Of a stretch of 64,000 nucleotides of DNA, positions 42,300-53,990 are shown piece by piece. The notes under the pieces are model-generated. The model did not search any database. It was not told the DNA's origin and saw only the letters and a program-made list of their open reading frames with translations. The first letter of the stretch is position 1; each line of letters starts with the position of its first letter. A program made the position numbers and the translations under genes. The stretch spans positions 12,340,501 to 12,404,500 of the forward strand of contig JAGTTD010000001.1 of assembly GCA_018398585.1 (NCBI GenBank), written 5' to 3'. This DNA comes from Simmondsia chinensis. Lineage: Eukaryota; Streptophyta; Magnoliopsida; Caryophyllales; Simmondsiaceae.

Positions 42300-43230
42300 C
42301 ACCTCATCTTTTATATATTTTCTTTGCTCCAAAATTTGAAAAAAGATCATAGTTATATATAACTCTTCAAGAGCTTCATTGTGATAGGTGGTCCCCTAAC
42401 CCGTCATGGATTAAACGTTATGCCCGTTTTAAGTCTTGAGGTCAAGTTATACAACCACCAATCACTACCATGCAGGATATAACCCTCCTTGTCTTTTATA
42501 CCTTTTCTTTGATCAACAATTTGAAAAATCATCATGGTGACATAGAACACTTTAAGAGCTTCGTTTTGATAGGTGACTGGACTCATAACTCACCACAGAT
42601 CAAAACTTATGCCCATTTTAAATCATAAGGTCAAGTTGTATAACTACAAGCCAACACTGTGCTGGATAAATCCCACCTCATCATTTAAACCTTGTTGTAG
42701 ATAAAAAAAAGTGAAAAATCATCATGGTTACATAGAATGTTTCAAGAGTTTCATTTTGATAAGTTACTCGACCCATAACTCCTCGCGATCTAAAGTTATG
42801 CCCGCTTTAATTCATATGGTCAAGTTATATAACTAAGAACCACCACCATGCTGAATAAAGCCTACCTCGTCATTTATACCCTTTCTTTGATCAAACAATT
42901 GACAAATTATCTAAGTTACACCGAACTCTTCAAGAGCTTTATTTTGATTGGTTACTTGACCCATAACCCCAAACAGATAAAATGTTGTGCCCATTTTAAA
43001 TCACAAGGTCAAGTTACGTAACCACCATTCCAGAAAAATGCCCACCTCAACTTTTTTTTAATCTTTTCTTTGGTCAAAAGTACGAGAAATCAGCTTGGTT
43101 ACATGGAGCTTTTCAATAGCTTCGGCTTGAAAGGAAGTTCGATCTATAACTCCTCACAAATAAAAAGTTACGCCCATTTTACGTTATAGGGTCCTTTATA
43201 TATATTAATGTATTCAACCACCCCTATGCT
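42300..43230. repeat. Tandem array, five units of about 180-190 bp
   Basis: Units start near 42300, 42484, 42674, 42864 and 43043 with CACCTCATC-like words. Each carries a TTTCTTTGATCAA segment, an AGAGCTTCATTTTGATAGGTGACT segment (seen in short variants) and AAAGTTATGCCCATTTTAA, then AAGGTCAAGTTATATAACCACC. Divergence is moderate. The size is in the range of plant satellite monomers, but the array lies inside a retrotransposon interior. Confidence 0.85.
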
Positions 43231-43321
43231 TTGACCACCACAACCATACTTTGACCACCACCACCGGGCATTAACCAAAAATTACCACTTTGAAAAACGC
43301 CCGCCATGTAAAACGCCCCAC
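43231..43321. other. Short spacer of CCACCAC/GCCC words
   Basis: Continues the array words (ACCACC, AAACGCCC) up to the copia LTR. Nothing coding. Confidence 0.4.
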
Positions 43322-44956
43322 TGTTAGAGTTGATGTTCTAGGAAACCCAATTATGAGAACAATTTTACGATTGAATGAAATTGATTTGTTGTCGTCTTTA
43401 TATTTATGAGTTTATTATGATGCATGTAATGTTATTTTCTATATAGCAACATTACATGAGATGGACATAGTCCATAAATGACATTTGGTATATCTATTTT
43501 AGTGGATAATGAGATTATGCCATAGATAGACTAGTAGCATATTAAAATGGTATTTAATAAGTCAATTCTTAGTAGTGATGAGTATGGACTGCTTGTCTTC
43601 TAAGACTATAGTATAACATTTAGCTAACTTGTCTTGGTTATTTGAATAGTGATCTAGAATGTTATGTTGGTATATTACAATGATATTGTTACACTGAATT
43701 GGACCATGTGACTTGCTTTTTTATGCACTACTATCAGAATTGAGCAACTCTTTTTGTTATGTATATATAATTACTCTAAATCTAGGAAATAATCTTATGT
43801 TTGTTCGGTAATTCCATGAAGCATTGTGGGACAGACATTTTACTGGGAATCTACAATGTAAGATGTCCCCTTAATTGATTCGCAAATACTAAATTGATTT
43901 TAGTGACTTTTGCAAGAGCATTCCATATATTTGACATTTGGGATTAATACAGAAGTGTTTTTTCTATATTAGTGAATTATTTGAGAAGGCCGAGTCGGGT
44001 ACTAAGAAGGTAATGTGAGAAAGAACAATAATAGTAGTTAAGTTATTTTTCTCGGTCAATTATGAGTAAACTATTAAAGGAAATTTAACAAATAAATATA
44101 ATTGTTTCTATAGTGCAGTAAAACTTATTTAGTGGAGTTAAGTTTTACTAAATAATAATCAATTGTTGTCATGAGATAAATAATATTTTACCCATTTGAA
44201 ACTAAGAATAAATTGTCCCTAAAGTTCCAGCACAAGCGTCTAAATTATGCACCTTAAGAAATCAAGAGAATTCATGTGGTGAATTATTTATTCAAGAGTC
44301 GGATAAATTATTTTTTATTTTTATTAAATCCTAAAATTCATGAGATGAATTTATACTAGAAAAAAAAAATTGAAAAATGCACTTCGATCTGGACGTTGAC
44401 TAGCCCAAGTGGCCGTTCTGTGTCACCCCCCCAAGCGCCAACCAGAGTGCAACACGTGTTGTACGCTGGGGCGGCCCAACATGAGGATCCACATCATTCG
44501 ACACGGACCAATTGCAGGGTGTTGGTGTAAAGTGTGAGGAATTTTACTGCGGGTGTGTGTCTGTGTGTGTTTTTTTTTTTTTTTTTTTTTTTTTGCTTTG
44601 TTTGCTTTGGATAAATATCTTGGCATCTTTAATTTTTTTATTTATAGTTTTATTTTAAAATTAATGGGTCAGATTTTCAGGCTCCTATATAAATTAAAAC
44701 ACTTGTTCATTAAGGTTATGTAATTCACATACGGCTTTGACCTAACTCTTCAATCGGTGAATTGAAGAGGCAAAGTCTTCTCCGATTAATTCCTTAAAAA
44801 TAGTTTGTATAGAACTACTTGATTTTGTGATGCCCACACGTCCGGTGCAAAACAGGAATTGTGGAGAAGATCTCGAAGGTATTATTGGAGTATCTTTTCA
44901 CTTGCAGTCTACAAGGTATGAGAATTCTTGACTAATACCATTAAATTCATATTTAA

Positions 44957-46108
44957 TTTTTTTTTCATTTTTGTAGATAAATAGCGACAAGGTCGTGATG
45001 CAAGACAGGCCACTTGACCAAAGTGAGCCTTAGGACACTCGTAAGGAGACGGGGACAAAAAAAGGACAGGCACAAAAAACAAACCAAAAGAAGAGAACAA
45101 GAAAGCATAATGAAATACAAACTGGCCTAACAAATGCAAGAAAACTATAGAAACTGAAAATAAAATAAAGCATGCCAAGATCGGGCTGGGAGATGAAGCA
45201 CGACATCAAGACCAGGAGGGATGGGAGGTACTCAAATCAGAAATTACCTAGCCCATGAATGCAAATCACTTGATCATGATAGACTTGTCATCATCAAAGC
45301 TCAACCCAAGCTTCTTTCCAGTCTTGCACATACGCTCCCTCGTAAGATGTTTCTTGCAGTATTACCTTTTTATCCTTTTTCCCTCCTTCCTCTTTCTTCT
45401 TTCATTACTCGGAGGCTCAAGTAACCTCCTCGTACCGCTACCGAGTGACATGTCTTTAAAAAATTCCTATATGTCTAACTTAGCTTGCTCTTTTTTCTTG
45501 TGCTCTAGGGCTCTGTGACCCCTTCTAGACAAGCCAACAATGAGGTCTTGAAGAACCGTCCCCACTTTCCTCCTTCTCTTCATAGCCCTTCTAGACTCCT
45601 TCATAAGCTGCACCAGGGACATTCTCAAGGAATTTCCATTGTCTACTATTGGCTTTCTAGAGCATCGGGCTCAAAACCCAGTGAAAATTCAGGTCCCGAG
45701 GACACTGACTCAATGTCACTTACAGCTTCTAGACCTTAGTTACCTTGAGGAGACAACTGATCTTAAGGACCATGTGAATTAGCTCCACTTTCCACTACCC
45801 AAGGCAACAGAAGTAGAGGGTTCCAGTTGACTCGATTTACCAGGATGGTTGTTGCTAACGGTTGTAAAGCAACCTGAGTAGGAGGATGAAAGATAGCCGA
45901 ACATGGAATCTGGAAATCCTAGGGCCATCTACCAATAAGATGACCGTCAACATGCAATGCAATATGGCCTGCACTCAGCTCATCAGTCCTCACATCAATG
46001 CTTCCAAACCTAGAGCATGTCTGAAGAAAGCCCTCTTACACTAGATGAACATCCGAAGGAAAACATCCCAAAGTAGTGCAGGCTCTAGTACTTTTACCTT
46101 GTTGAAGA
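44957..46108 (-). mobile_element. LINE B, 5'-truncated copy of the LINE A family
   Basis: The minus-strand poly(A) tail (T run 44957-44965) is followed by the same 3' non-coding sequence as LINE A and by ORF1 C-terminal sequence. Shared words include TAGCGACAAGGTCG, CATCATCAAAGCTCAACCCAAGCTT and CATCTACCAATAAGA. The ORF1-to-tail spacing equals that of LINE A, and ORF2 is again absent. It lacks the RTE insertion, so it marks the empty site of LINE A. Confidence 0.8.
45270..46100 (-). pseudogene. LINE B ORF1, C-terminal part
   Basis: The minus strand shows LGLSFDDDDKSIMIK near 45275-45320, preceded toward 45690 by a segment matching KFLLGFEPLALE of LINE A (here MSSGPEFSLGFEPDALE-like in a neighbouring frame). 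The start and the RRM are absent because of 5' truncation. Frame changes are frequent. The match to LINE A over this length, with both synonymous-looking and other differences, supports a formerly coding region. It is an RNA-binding LINE protein by family, with no enzyme motif. Confidence 0.5.
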
Positions 46109-46389
46109 GATTATGTGTACCATGCTATGCATTGTTATGTTTAATTAGAGTTGTAAACATGTAATTATTTCAAATTATGAATTTAAAATTATGATCCCAC
46201 TGCGCTAGATCCAGTCGTTATAGAAAATTTTAGTTTACGAAATAGTTTGTTTTTCATGATTATGTCTACCATGCTATGCATTGTTATGCTTAATTAGAGT
46301 TGTAAACATGTATTATTTAAAGTTATGAATTTAAAACTATGATTCCACTATGCTAGATCCAATCATTATAAGAAATTTTAGTTTATGAA
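46109..46389. repeat. Tandem duplication, 149-bp period
   Basis: Two units begin GATTATGTGTACCATGCTATG (46109, shown as 20 bases GATTATGTGTACCATGCTAT) and GATTATGTCTACCATGCTAT (46258). They run in parallel through TTAGAGTTGTAAACATGTA and GCTAGATCCA. Located in the U5 end of the copia LTR. Confidence 0.88.
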
Positions 46390-46411
46390 AATTAAAATTG
46401 CCCACCTAACA

Positions 46412-46426
46412 TTTGAGAACAGAGCC
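46412..46426 (+). other. Decayed initiator tRNA-Met primer site
   Basis: TTTGAGAACAGAGCC directly follows the LTR end CTAACA. Against TTTGGTATCAGAGCC it has three changes. Confidence 0.65.
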
Positions 46427-47639
46427 AGACTATAATTATTCATGATGTACATGCAGACATAGTTACGCATAATTGAAAAACCTTGTCTTAGATATGAATT
46501 TAAGATGAGATCATATAAAAGTCTGTTGTAATTATTATTGAATATATTAATATAAGTTGCTGTATATTTAATTGATTGTTTTATATTGTTTAAAATTCAA
46601 TTAAAAAGAATGTATTCATCAGTGTTTACTCCGTTTTCATGTTGTTGTGAAAATTTGATTTTCAAGCTTAGTTAAACTTTTTTCGATAATTATTACATAA
46701 CTAAATTGATGTAATATGATTATGATCAATTAAACTAAATTATTTTTAAAAAAATAAATAAAAATACTTTTTGCAGACGCCACTGACGTCAATTGCTAAG
46801 TTTAGAGTGGCATCTGTTGACGTTAGTGGCTAACATCACTATTAAAAATAAATGTTTTTTTTTTTTTTGGAATGAGATTCTAGTAGAGATTCTTTAATAA
46901 TCAATTTTTCTAAAAGAGTTTAGAAAAATACTTTAAGTCTTAAATAACTTGGGCTATAGTTACTAAAAGGAATTTTAATGACATGACTAATAGGACTAAT
47001 GAATTGAAAATAGTCCCAACTAAATGAAGATGATAATTTAATTATTCAAACTATCCTAATACAATACATTATGAGATAATGTAAGATAATTAAAATCCTC
47101 TAATTTCTTCTAAAATCAAGTGGAAGCAAGATTCAAAAGTTAAAAACTCATTGTCTCCATTGCTGGTCTAACAATATAGTGGGTCGGCATTACTCCTTGA
47201 GAAGGAAGTCGATCTGTGGCACACAAGGTTAGATTTCTGATAGGATGAAATGAAGTGCAAGTAAATGTGTGCGGCCATGCTGACGTGGAATATTTCATGA
47301 ACTTGTATGAATGTTCATGTAATGGTTTACACTTGACTAAAATACTACATTAGCCTTCCCTAGCGAGCTTTGTTGTGCGGTTTTAGAATCCAATGAAAAA
47401 AATGGTGAATTATTGATATTTAGTAAGAGCAAACAAGAAAGTATAATAATAGAGAAGTGTTCTCAACTGAACTTGGCTTTTTATGGGCCCACTGACGGAG
47501 AGTAACGAGTGGGTAGTTTAGATCATTATTGCTTTCCTTATGTTTGGTGTAGTGGATATCTAATTAATAATGATTGCAAAATTTGAAAAAAAAAAATGTC
47601 ACTGTTTCGTATTATATAACTTTACAATGTAAATAATGA
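46427..47639 (+). other. Copia leader, no gene
   Basis: AT-rich leader without a readable frame. It holds an inverted repeat near 46785-46835: GCCACTGACGTCA on one side and TGACGTTAGTGGC on the other (12 of 13 paired), which could form a stem of about 13 bp. A T run lies at 46857-46869. Confidence 0.45.
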
Positions 47640-48420
47640 CAACTGCTAGTGCACTACATTCCATTAGGATAATCTCCTTATTAGACCAAATTACCCGAAT
47701 TAGAAATGACCTTAGATAGTGTGCTGATACACGAGGGACATAAATATATTTTAACTGGACCCTCTCCTCCTATGCCTGCTAATGTTGTCGCTATTGCTGT
47801 CAAGGAACGTCGTGACTACTGGACTAAGTCCAATGATTTAAATAGGTGTTATATCTTTGCTTTCGTGTCCAACATTATCAAGCATTAGATGCTTGAGATG
47901 AGGACAACAACTGAAATGAAGGAACATCTTAAGAAGATGTTTGGTGGGCAAGATAGAGCAGCTCGACAGGAGCTAAAGAGAAAGCTCATGTTTATGAAAA
48001 TGTCTAATGAAAGTCCAGTTCAAGAACATGTTTTAAAAATGATGGCTTATTTTAATGAATAGGAGTTCCTTGGTGCAAAGATTGATAGTCAATCACAACA
48101 GGACATGATCCTTTGGTCCTTAGTAGAGTCCTTTACTCAATGTAGGCTGAACTATGCAATGAATAATAAGGATTATTCATTGCTTGAGTTGATGAAGGAG
48201 CTGCAAGTAGCTAAGGGGGTGATGAGGGCTAAGGGGATTGTCCACTTAACCCATGCACCTTTGACAGGGAATAGGAAATCTCCATGGAAAAGGTCTGGCA
48301 AGAAGAATAAGGGCAAAGCTGCTAATGTAGCAGCTAAGCCAATGAAAAAGAAGCCACCAAGAGAAAAGTGTTTCTTCTGCGGGAAGGATGGCCACTGGAA
48401 GAGGAACTTCGCTGTGCACT
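47640..48420 (+). pseudogene. Copia gag with zinc knuckle
   Basis: The frame starts near 47706, with KYILTGPSPPMPANV, then after a stop MRTTTEMKEHLKKMFGGQDR and RQELKRKLMFMKMSNESPVQEHV, the usual gag core of plant copia. The frame at 48105-48566 reads DMILWSLVESFTQCRLNY, a Lys-rich stretch, and the knuckle CFFCGKDGHWKRNF, in which the last Cys of CCHC is Phe. Gag coats the RNA. Single stops at 47886 and 48060 break it. Confidence 0.85.
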
Positions 48421-48429
48421 TAACTACTC

Positions 48430-49044
48430 TTCTTGCTAAGACAAAGAAACCATTAGGACAAGATATGGAGATACATTGTCTGACTGAGTCATGTGTACTA
48501 GAGAGTCCACCAGGTTCTTGGTGTGTGGACTCAGGTTTAAGTGATCATGTCTACAATATGTTGTAGGCACTTTAGCTGTCCAAGAGGGTATATGATGGAG
48601 AGTTGTACCACACCGTAGGAGACGGGAGGCGCATTTCAATCTTAGAAATGGGAGACATTAGATTAGTTTTTATTACTAGAGGTTTAATATCAAAAATAGT
48701 CTTTATATACCTGCATTGCGCATTAATTTTAATTTTTGTGTCTCATTTAGTTGATGACGGATATTCAATTAGTTTTGCAACTGATTTTTTCATGTTATTT
48801 TAAAAAGTGTTGTTGTGGATGGTTTATTATTTTGATGCTTGATCAAAACTCTACTGAATGCATATTCGAATCCAACACTAGTAAACTCAGTGTACCTCTT
48901 AAAAGGAAAAATCCTAAAATTGATAACGCCTTCAAATGGCACCAATTCTTGGTCATATTAATTATAGTAGGATCCAACGACTAGTGAATGAATCATTCGT
49001 AGTGTCTTTAGACTTGAAGTTCTTACCAGCCTGCGAATCCTACT
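48430..49044 (+). pseudogene. Copia protease and start of GAG-pre-integrase
   Basis: SWCVDSGLSDHV (about 48515-48550) is the protease active site with DSG intact. Next come GDGRRISILEMGDIRLVF and, after frame changes, FVSHLVDDGYSISFATDFF. At 48980-49035 RLVNESFVVSLDLKFLPACES is the beginning of the GAG-pre-integrase domain. It is cut at 49044 within this domain by the nested copia. The protease would process the polyprotein; stops (for example at 48565) prevent this. Confidence 0.8.
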
Positions 49045-50619
49045 AAAGGCCCGAAGAGCAACCTAAGACACGCGGGGGCAGGGGGATATTAGGTGCTTTC
49101 ATGCTGAAATAAAAATGTAAACTTTAAGAACAAATAAAATGATTTAAAATATAAACAATAAATACAAAATATAAAAAAGTAAACACAAGATAAACAATAA
49201 ATACAAACTATCAGAAGTAAACACAACAATAAAAAGATGCGCAACGATTTTTATAGTGGTTCACTTCTATCACAGAATGTAGTCCACTCCTCAAATGACT
49301 ACACTTCGACACTTGAGCCTTTAACCAAGCTTGATATTTTTTTAGAACTAAGCTTAGGATCCAACCTTTAAAACATGTCTTTTTGTACGTAGGCTCAAGA
49401 CCCAACCTTTACGACCTGTCTTTTTATGACAGTAGGCTCAGGATCCAACCCTTACAATAAGAAATTGAAATAAAGTAATGAAAAAGTTAAAGCACTGAAA
49501 CTCTTAACTCTTTCAAGAGTGAATTGAAAAAAGGTCTAGCTTTGGAAAAGCTAAGGATATGCCAATTAAGTTCAATGATCAACAATAAAGAGAACTAGTG
49601 ATACTTAAGAAAAAACAAAAGATTAAAACATTAAAGTGCAAGTAGAACTCAAGAAATTTTGGCGAATAAAAGACTAAAGAATTGGATGATTTTATCCAAG
49701 AATTTAAGCCCTATTTATAGCCCAAGATGGTATAGGAGCCATTGGGAAACTTTTAAAAATACTTGAGAAGAAATTGGATTTAAAATGTATCCATTAGAGC
49801 TGTTACAATGATGTGTGTCTACACACAAGGTTGTGTGCCGGCACATAGATCTGTGTGTCAACACACAGCCTCCATGTGTCGATACATGGTAGCTCTGGAT
49901 GACCACTGTATGTTTGTGTGTCGACATATCCCTTCTGGGTGTCGACACTCAGCAAGCTCTGGTGGATTTGAACATTTTTGACCATTTGGCGTGATTTATT
50001 GATTGATAACCATATTAGCTAAGCAAAATTGATTGATCACCATTTTAGCTTAATTTTTGAATTAAATTCCATGATTTTTCTCATTCATTTGAAAGATTGA
50101 TTGATTCAATAAAGCTAATAAACCACTCTATTAAAATTTAGCCTTGTGAGGTTTGAGCATGCTTTTTATAATACCAATCTTGAAAAATATTTTCACTGAC
50201 AAACGTGATTGGCTTGAATATTTTAGGGTGCATTTGAACGTTTTTGACCATTTCGTCTTGTTATATTTCAAAAATATTTTTGTTACAAAACCACATATCA
50301 ATATTGAGATTTTGACTCAATTGATATATCCAGATCTCAAGTCCTAGAAACTAAAAAATAAATGATTTAATGCCCTTGGACTCGAATCTCGTTCTTTTCA
50401 TTTTGGATGAATCTTTTCTTCAACTTTGATCTCGTTTCCTCTTGATCCATCGTCCTAGAAAGCCTGGTATCATCATTATTAGTCTTGATTTTCACAACTT
50501 TCTTATGAGTCACTGTCAAGCAAGATTAGAACAATTTAAACATAATTGACTTACTAAATGATTGTTATTATCAAAATTATAATATAAATAGCTTTTAGGA
50601 CCAATGGTCTCCCCCTTTA
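49045..50619 (-). repeat. 3' LTR of the nested copia and polypurine tract
   Basis: The LTR is 1562 bp. The adjoining GTCTCCCCCTTTA (50607-50619) is the tract on the minus strand (TAAAGGGGGAGAC). It contains a TATA box CTATAAATAG at 49711-49720 (minus) and a cluster of TGTGTGTC/GACACACA words at 49810-49950. The start reads TAAAGGCCC where the partner has TGAAGGCCC. Confidence 0.88.
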
Positions 50620-51690
50620 GGGCCAATATGATGATGACAAACATTTGGTATTTTCTCTTAAAAAACATGAAAGTTAAATTATAGAATTCACCAAAAAAAT
50701 TTTGACTATTCAAATCATGCAAAGTCTCACTTCCTATCAAGTCATGGAGTTATATATAACAAGTTAAAAGTTCAAACTCAATTGTCTCCCCCTATATTGA
50801 TGCATTGTAAGAATCATACATTTAATAGGTTAACATCAACATCATTTTTTATATTTATTAATCAGACACAAGCTTCATACCATACTTGATGCATTCTAGG
50901 AGTTAGATGCTTAATAACTTACTCATAGCATCATTTTTATAACATTAAATAATTAAACTTGAATTAACTAAACAATTTCTCTCCCCCTTTGTTATCAACA
51001 AAAAGAGAATAAATGATTTCAATGTAATGCGTTTGATATTTCTCTCCCTTCATGACATAGCAAGTGTTTTGAAAAAGAAAGATTCGTCCAACGTTTAACT
51101 AGACGTCAACAACATCAATCTCTCTTCCTCTTTGTCACCAACAAAAAAGCAACGAGGGAGGGGGTTTATACATTAAAGTTCAAAATCTAAAAGTAGTTTT
51201 TACATATGCAACTCGATATGTTAAGGGCATTTTCACCTCTTTTTTTAGTGATATAATGTTTCACCCTTTTTTTTAAAAAAATATTTTTATATGCTTTAAT
51301 AAGGTGAACATGAATAATTTTTCACAAAGCAAGATTTTCAAACTTAAAGTTTTGTAATACTCATAACACATTTGTAATTTTGATCGAAATTATGATCAAG
51401 AATGTGAGAGAATATTCAAGTTATACAGACATTGGAGAGATGAAAGGTAACTCAATTTTGGTGTTTTCTTTAAAAAAGGGTTTCCAAGCACTAATATTTA
51501 TTAGTTTGGATAAGAATACTTAGAAAAATGTACGCTACCATGTTAAAACTTTGAGAGCCATTTTCAATATAACCATGCATACGAAATTAACGTACACAAG
51601 TAATATATTTCACCATGTTAATCCTTCTTTTAGTATCACTAATTAGTTCCACATATAAGCCTAGTAAAACTGTTTAGTTGTTGATCATTT
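50620..51690 (-). other. 3' non-coding interior of the nested copia
   Basis: About 1 kb between RNase H and the polypurine tract. Two CTCCCCC words (50785 and 50992) resemble the tract. SIRE-type elements often carry an extra ORF here, but no frame longer than about 75 codons is seen. Confidence 0.45.
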
Positions 51691-52800
51691 GTGGTCACAA
51701 ATTTTACGACATCTCCTTTAAGCACATGCTCATGAATGATATGATATCTACCTCTATATGATCGGTTCTAAAATGTTGAGCTGGAGGTTTGGTTAAGCAT
51801 ATTGTATTAGCTTTATCACACATAATAAGAGCATGATCAATGAATTGATAAGTTACACAATTCTATTTCTAGTCCACTTTGAAACAAGTAAAATTCACAT
51901 TATTATATCGAACTAGATCTAGGAAATCACACTTGAATAGAACAAGTCTAAGTACCAACTAGGCATCGAAAAATTTCTTTTCATTGAACATTATTGCGAT
52001 TCTTTTTAAATGTGTATGAAATCAACCACGTACGCACACATTAAACAAGATATCAAGTCTATTCTTGGAATGGTAAACAAGAGATCGAATCATAACCTTA
52101 TTTAGCTTTTTCATCCACCTTTTTACCTTTTTCATCCATGTCTAGCTTAAGTGTTGAGCTCATTGGGGTTGCAATTGTTTTTAAATTTTCCATGTGGATC
52201 TTCTTAACCGTTTTCTTGATTGACATGGCTTGGTTGACGAAAATTCCTTCCTTGCCTTGCATGATTTGCAATCCAAGGAAGTAGTTGATTTCTCCCATCA
52301 TGCTCATTTAAATTCCCTACTTATAAGATTTGTAAATTGATCACAAATAGAGGGGTTAGTAGCACCATCTTCAATATATATTTGTGTAATGAGTATGTCA
52401 TTTCTAGAGTGTTTGATAAAAAATGTGGTTTCGACCTTTGCTTGAAAATTTCTTTTGCATTATAAAAGAACTCAATCTTTCATACCAAGCTCTATGAGCT
52501 TCGTTTCAATCCATAAAGAGCCTTTTTGAATTTACCAACATGATGAGGAAATTTATCATCCAAAAATCGAGTGATTTTTGAACATAAACTTCTTTTCTAA
52601 TAAACCATTCAAAATGCACTTTTCACATCCATTTGACAAAGTTCAAAATCATTGAATGAAGAAAAGGCACATAAGAGTGTAATAGCTTCTAATCGATCAA
52701 GGGGTGCAAAGTTCTTTTAACAGTCTATACCTTTGTCTTGGTTATAGCTTTTAGCTACTATCTTTCCTTGTTTCTTACCATATTGAGAGGGATCACTGAT
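51691..52800 (-). pseudogene. Nested copia RT (C-terminal part) and RNase H
   Basis: The frame at 52098-52307 reads MSMMGEINYFLGLQIMQGK, VNQAMSIKKTVKKIHMEN and ATPMSSTLKLDMDEKG, the end of the copia RT. Above it (52320-52800) decayed RT text such as QKGLFTDFKRKVETTFF-like pieces is present in other frames, without a sure YVDD. Below it the RNase H keeps PDILFNVCV and, near 51780-51840, CDKANTICLTKPPAQHFRTDHIE-like text (CDN..AI.L.KNPV.H.RTKHI in working copies). Many stops. Confidence 0.7.
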
Positions 52801-53990
52801 GATTTGACTTGTTAGGTGATCCTTCAAGAATTTCGAATCACATATAGCCCGTCTTCCTTTTTAGACTCAACATTTTTGACATTTCCTTTTGGGGAGCTTT
52901 GGGTTTATCCTTTTTCTTACTCTTCGGATGGGGGCGGGAGGTTTAATTGTTTGATTACTATATCATCACAAGGGATTCTAGAGGACAACATATTAGTTTC
53001 ATAAAAAAAATAGATGTGCAAACTCTTTACTGCATTTGTTTTTTTTATTTTTTATTATAGACTCTATATACTTTGCTAGTTAGAGAATATCCAGTAAAAA
53101 TACCTTCATTGACTCGTGGGTCAAATTTACAAAGGGTTGTTTTACCATTGTCGTGGATGAAGCATTTTACACCCGAACTGTTTGATATGTGCAATATTTG
53201 GATTTCTTTCATTGTAAAAGTTCATAGGGTGGTGTTTTCAGAATAGGCCTTATTAAAGCTCAATTTAAGAAGTAGCAAGTAGTATTAACGGCTTCAGCCT
53301 AAAAAGATTTTGGCAAACTGTTTTAACAAAGCATGGTTCTTGCTATCTCTTCAAGAGTTCCATTTTTCCTTTAAACCACTCCATTTTGTTGACGAATTAT
53401 AGGTGCCAAAAACTATGGTCAATTCCAAAGTAATCGCAATAATTTTCAAAATCATCATTTTCAAATTCCCTTCCATGGTCACTGCTTACAGAAATAATTT
53501 TCCAATCGTTTTCCTTTTTAACCGTTTTGGAAAATTTTTCAAATTTATCAAATGCTTCACTCTTATGAGAAAGGAATAGGCACTAAGAAAAACGTGAGTA
53601 ATCATCAACATATCGCTTTCCACCAATGCTTAAAGGACCAAACAAGTCTATATGTAAGCATTCACGATGCCTTGATGTTGAAACTACATTATTGGGTTTC
53701 AATGAAGATCTAGTTTGTTTTCCATATTGACATACATCACAAATATAATCTTTTTCAAGTTTTAGCTTTGGTAATCCTCTAACAAGATCAAGTCCATACT
53801 AGCATGTCCAAATCTTCTATTTCAAATCCAATGATCATTTTGATTTGAGACACCAGAACATTCACAATGTAATACATTCAAGATGAATCATGTAGACATT
53901 ACCACATCCTAATTGATCATGTAATAATTCATTCATTTAAGCATGCGCCACTACATATTTAAATAACTCAAGATTGCACACAATAAACTA
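52801..53990 (-). pseudogene. Nested copia integrase, degenerate
   Basis: Around 53800-53680 on the minus strand the frame reads GLPKLKLEKDYICDVCQYGK, then QTRSSLKPNNVVSTSRHREC and LHIDLFGPLSIGGKRYVDD, which is the GAG-pre-integrase end and the first catalytic Asp (HIDLFGP). The segment near 53470 (DHGREFEND) has the second Asp, and near 53370 (NKMEWFKGKMELLK) the third motif, where functional copies have NGVVERKNRTL. Frames are broken but the order is complete. Confidence 0.75.

Larger units (their letters stand above)
43322..46411 (+). repeat. 5' LTR of the outer copia, with LINE B inside
   Basis: Ends are TGTTAG (43322) and CTAACA (46411), inverted over 6 bp. A TATATAAAT box is near 44692. 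Without LINE B (44957-46108) the LTR is about 1.9 kb. It holds a 25-T run (44570-44594) after a GT repeat, and a 149-bp tandem duplication near its end. There is no second copy in the window to confirm its limits. Confidence 0.65.

Noticed and set aside
44423..44626. Lys-rich frame ending in a poly-Lys run
   Set aside because: It comes from a 25-T homopolymer next to a GT repeat in the copia LTR.
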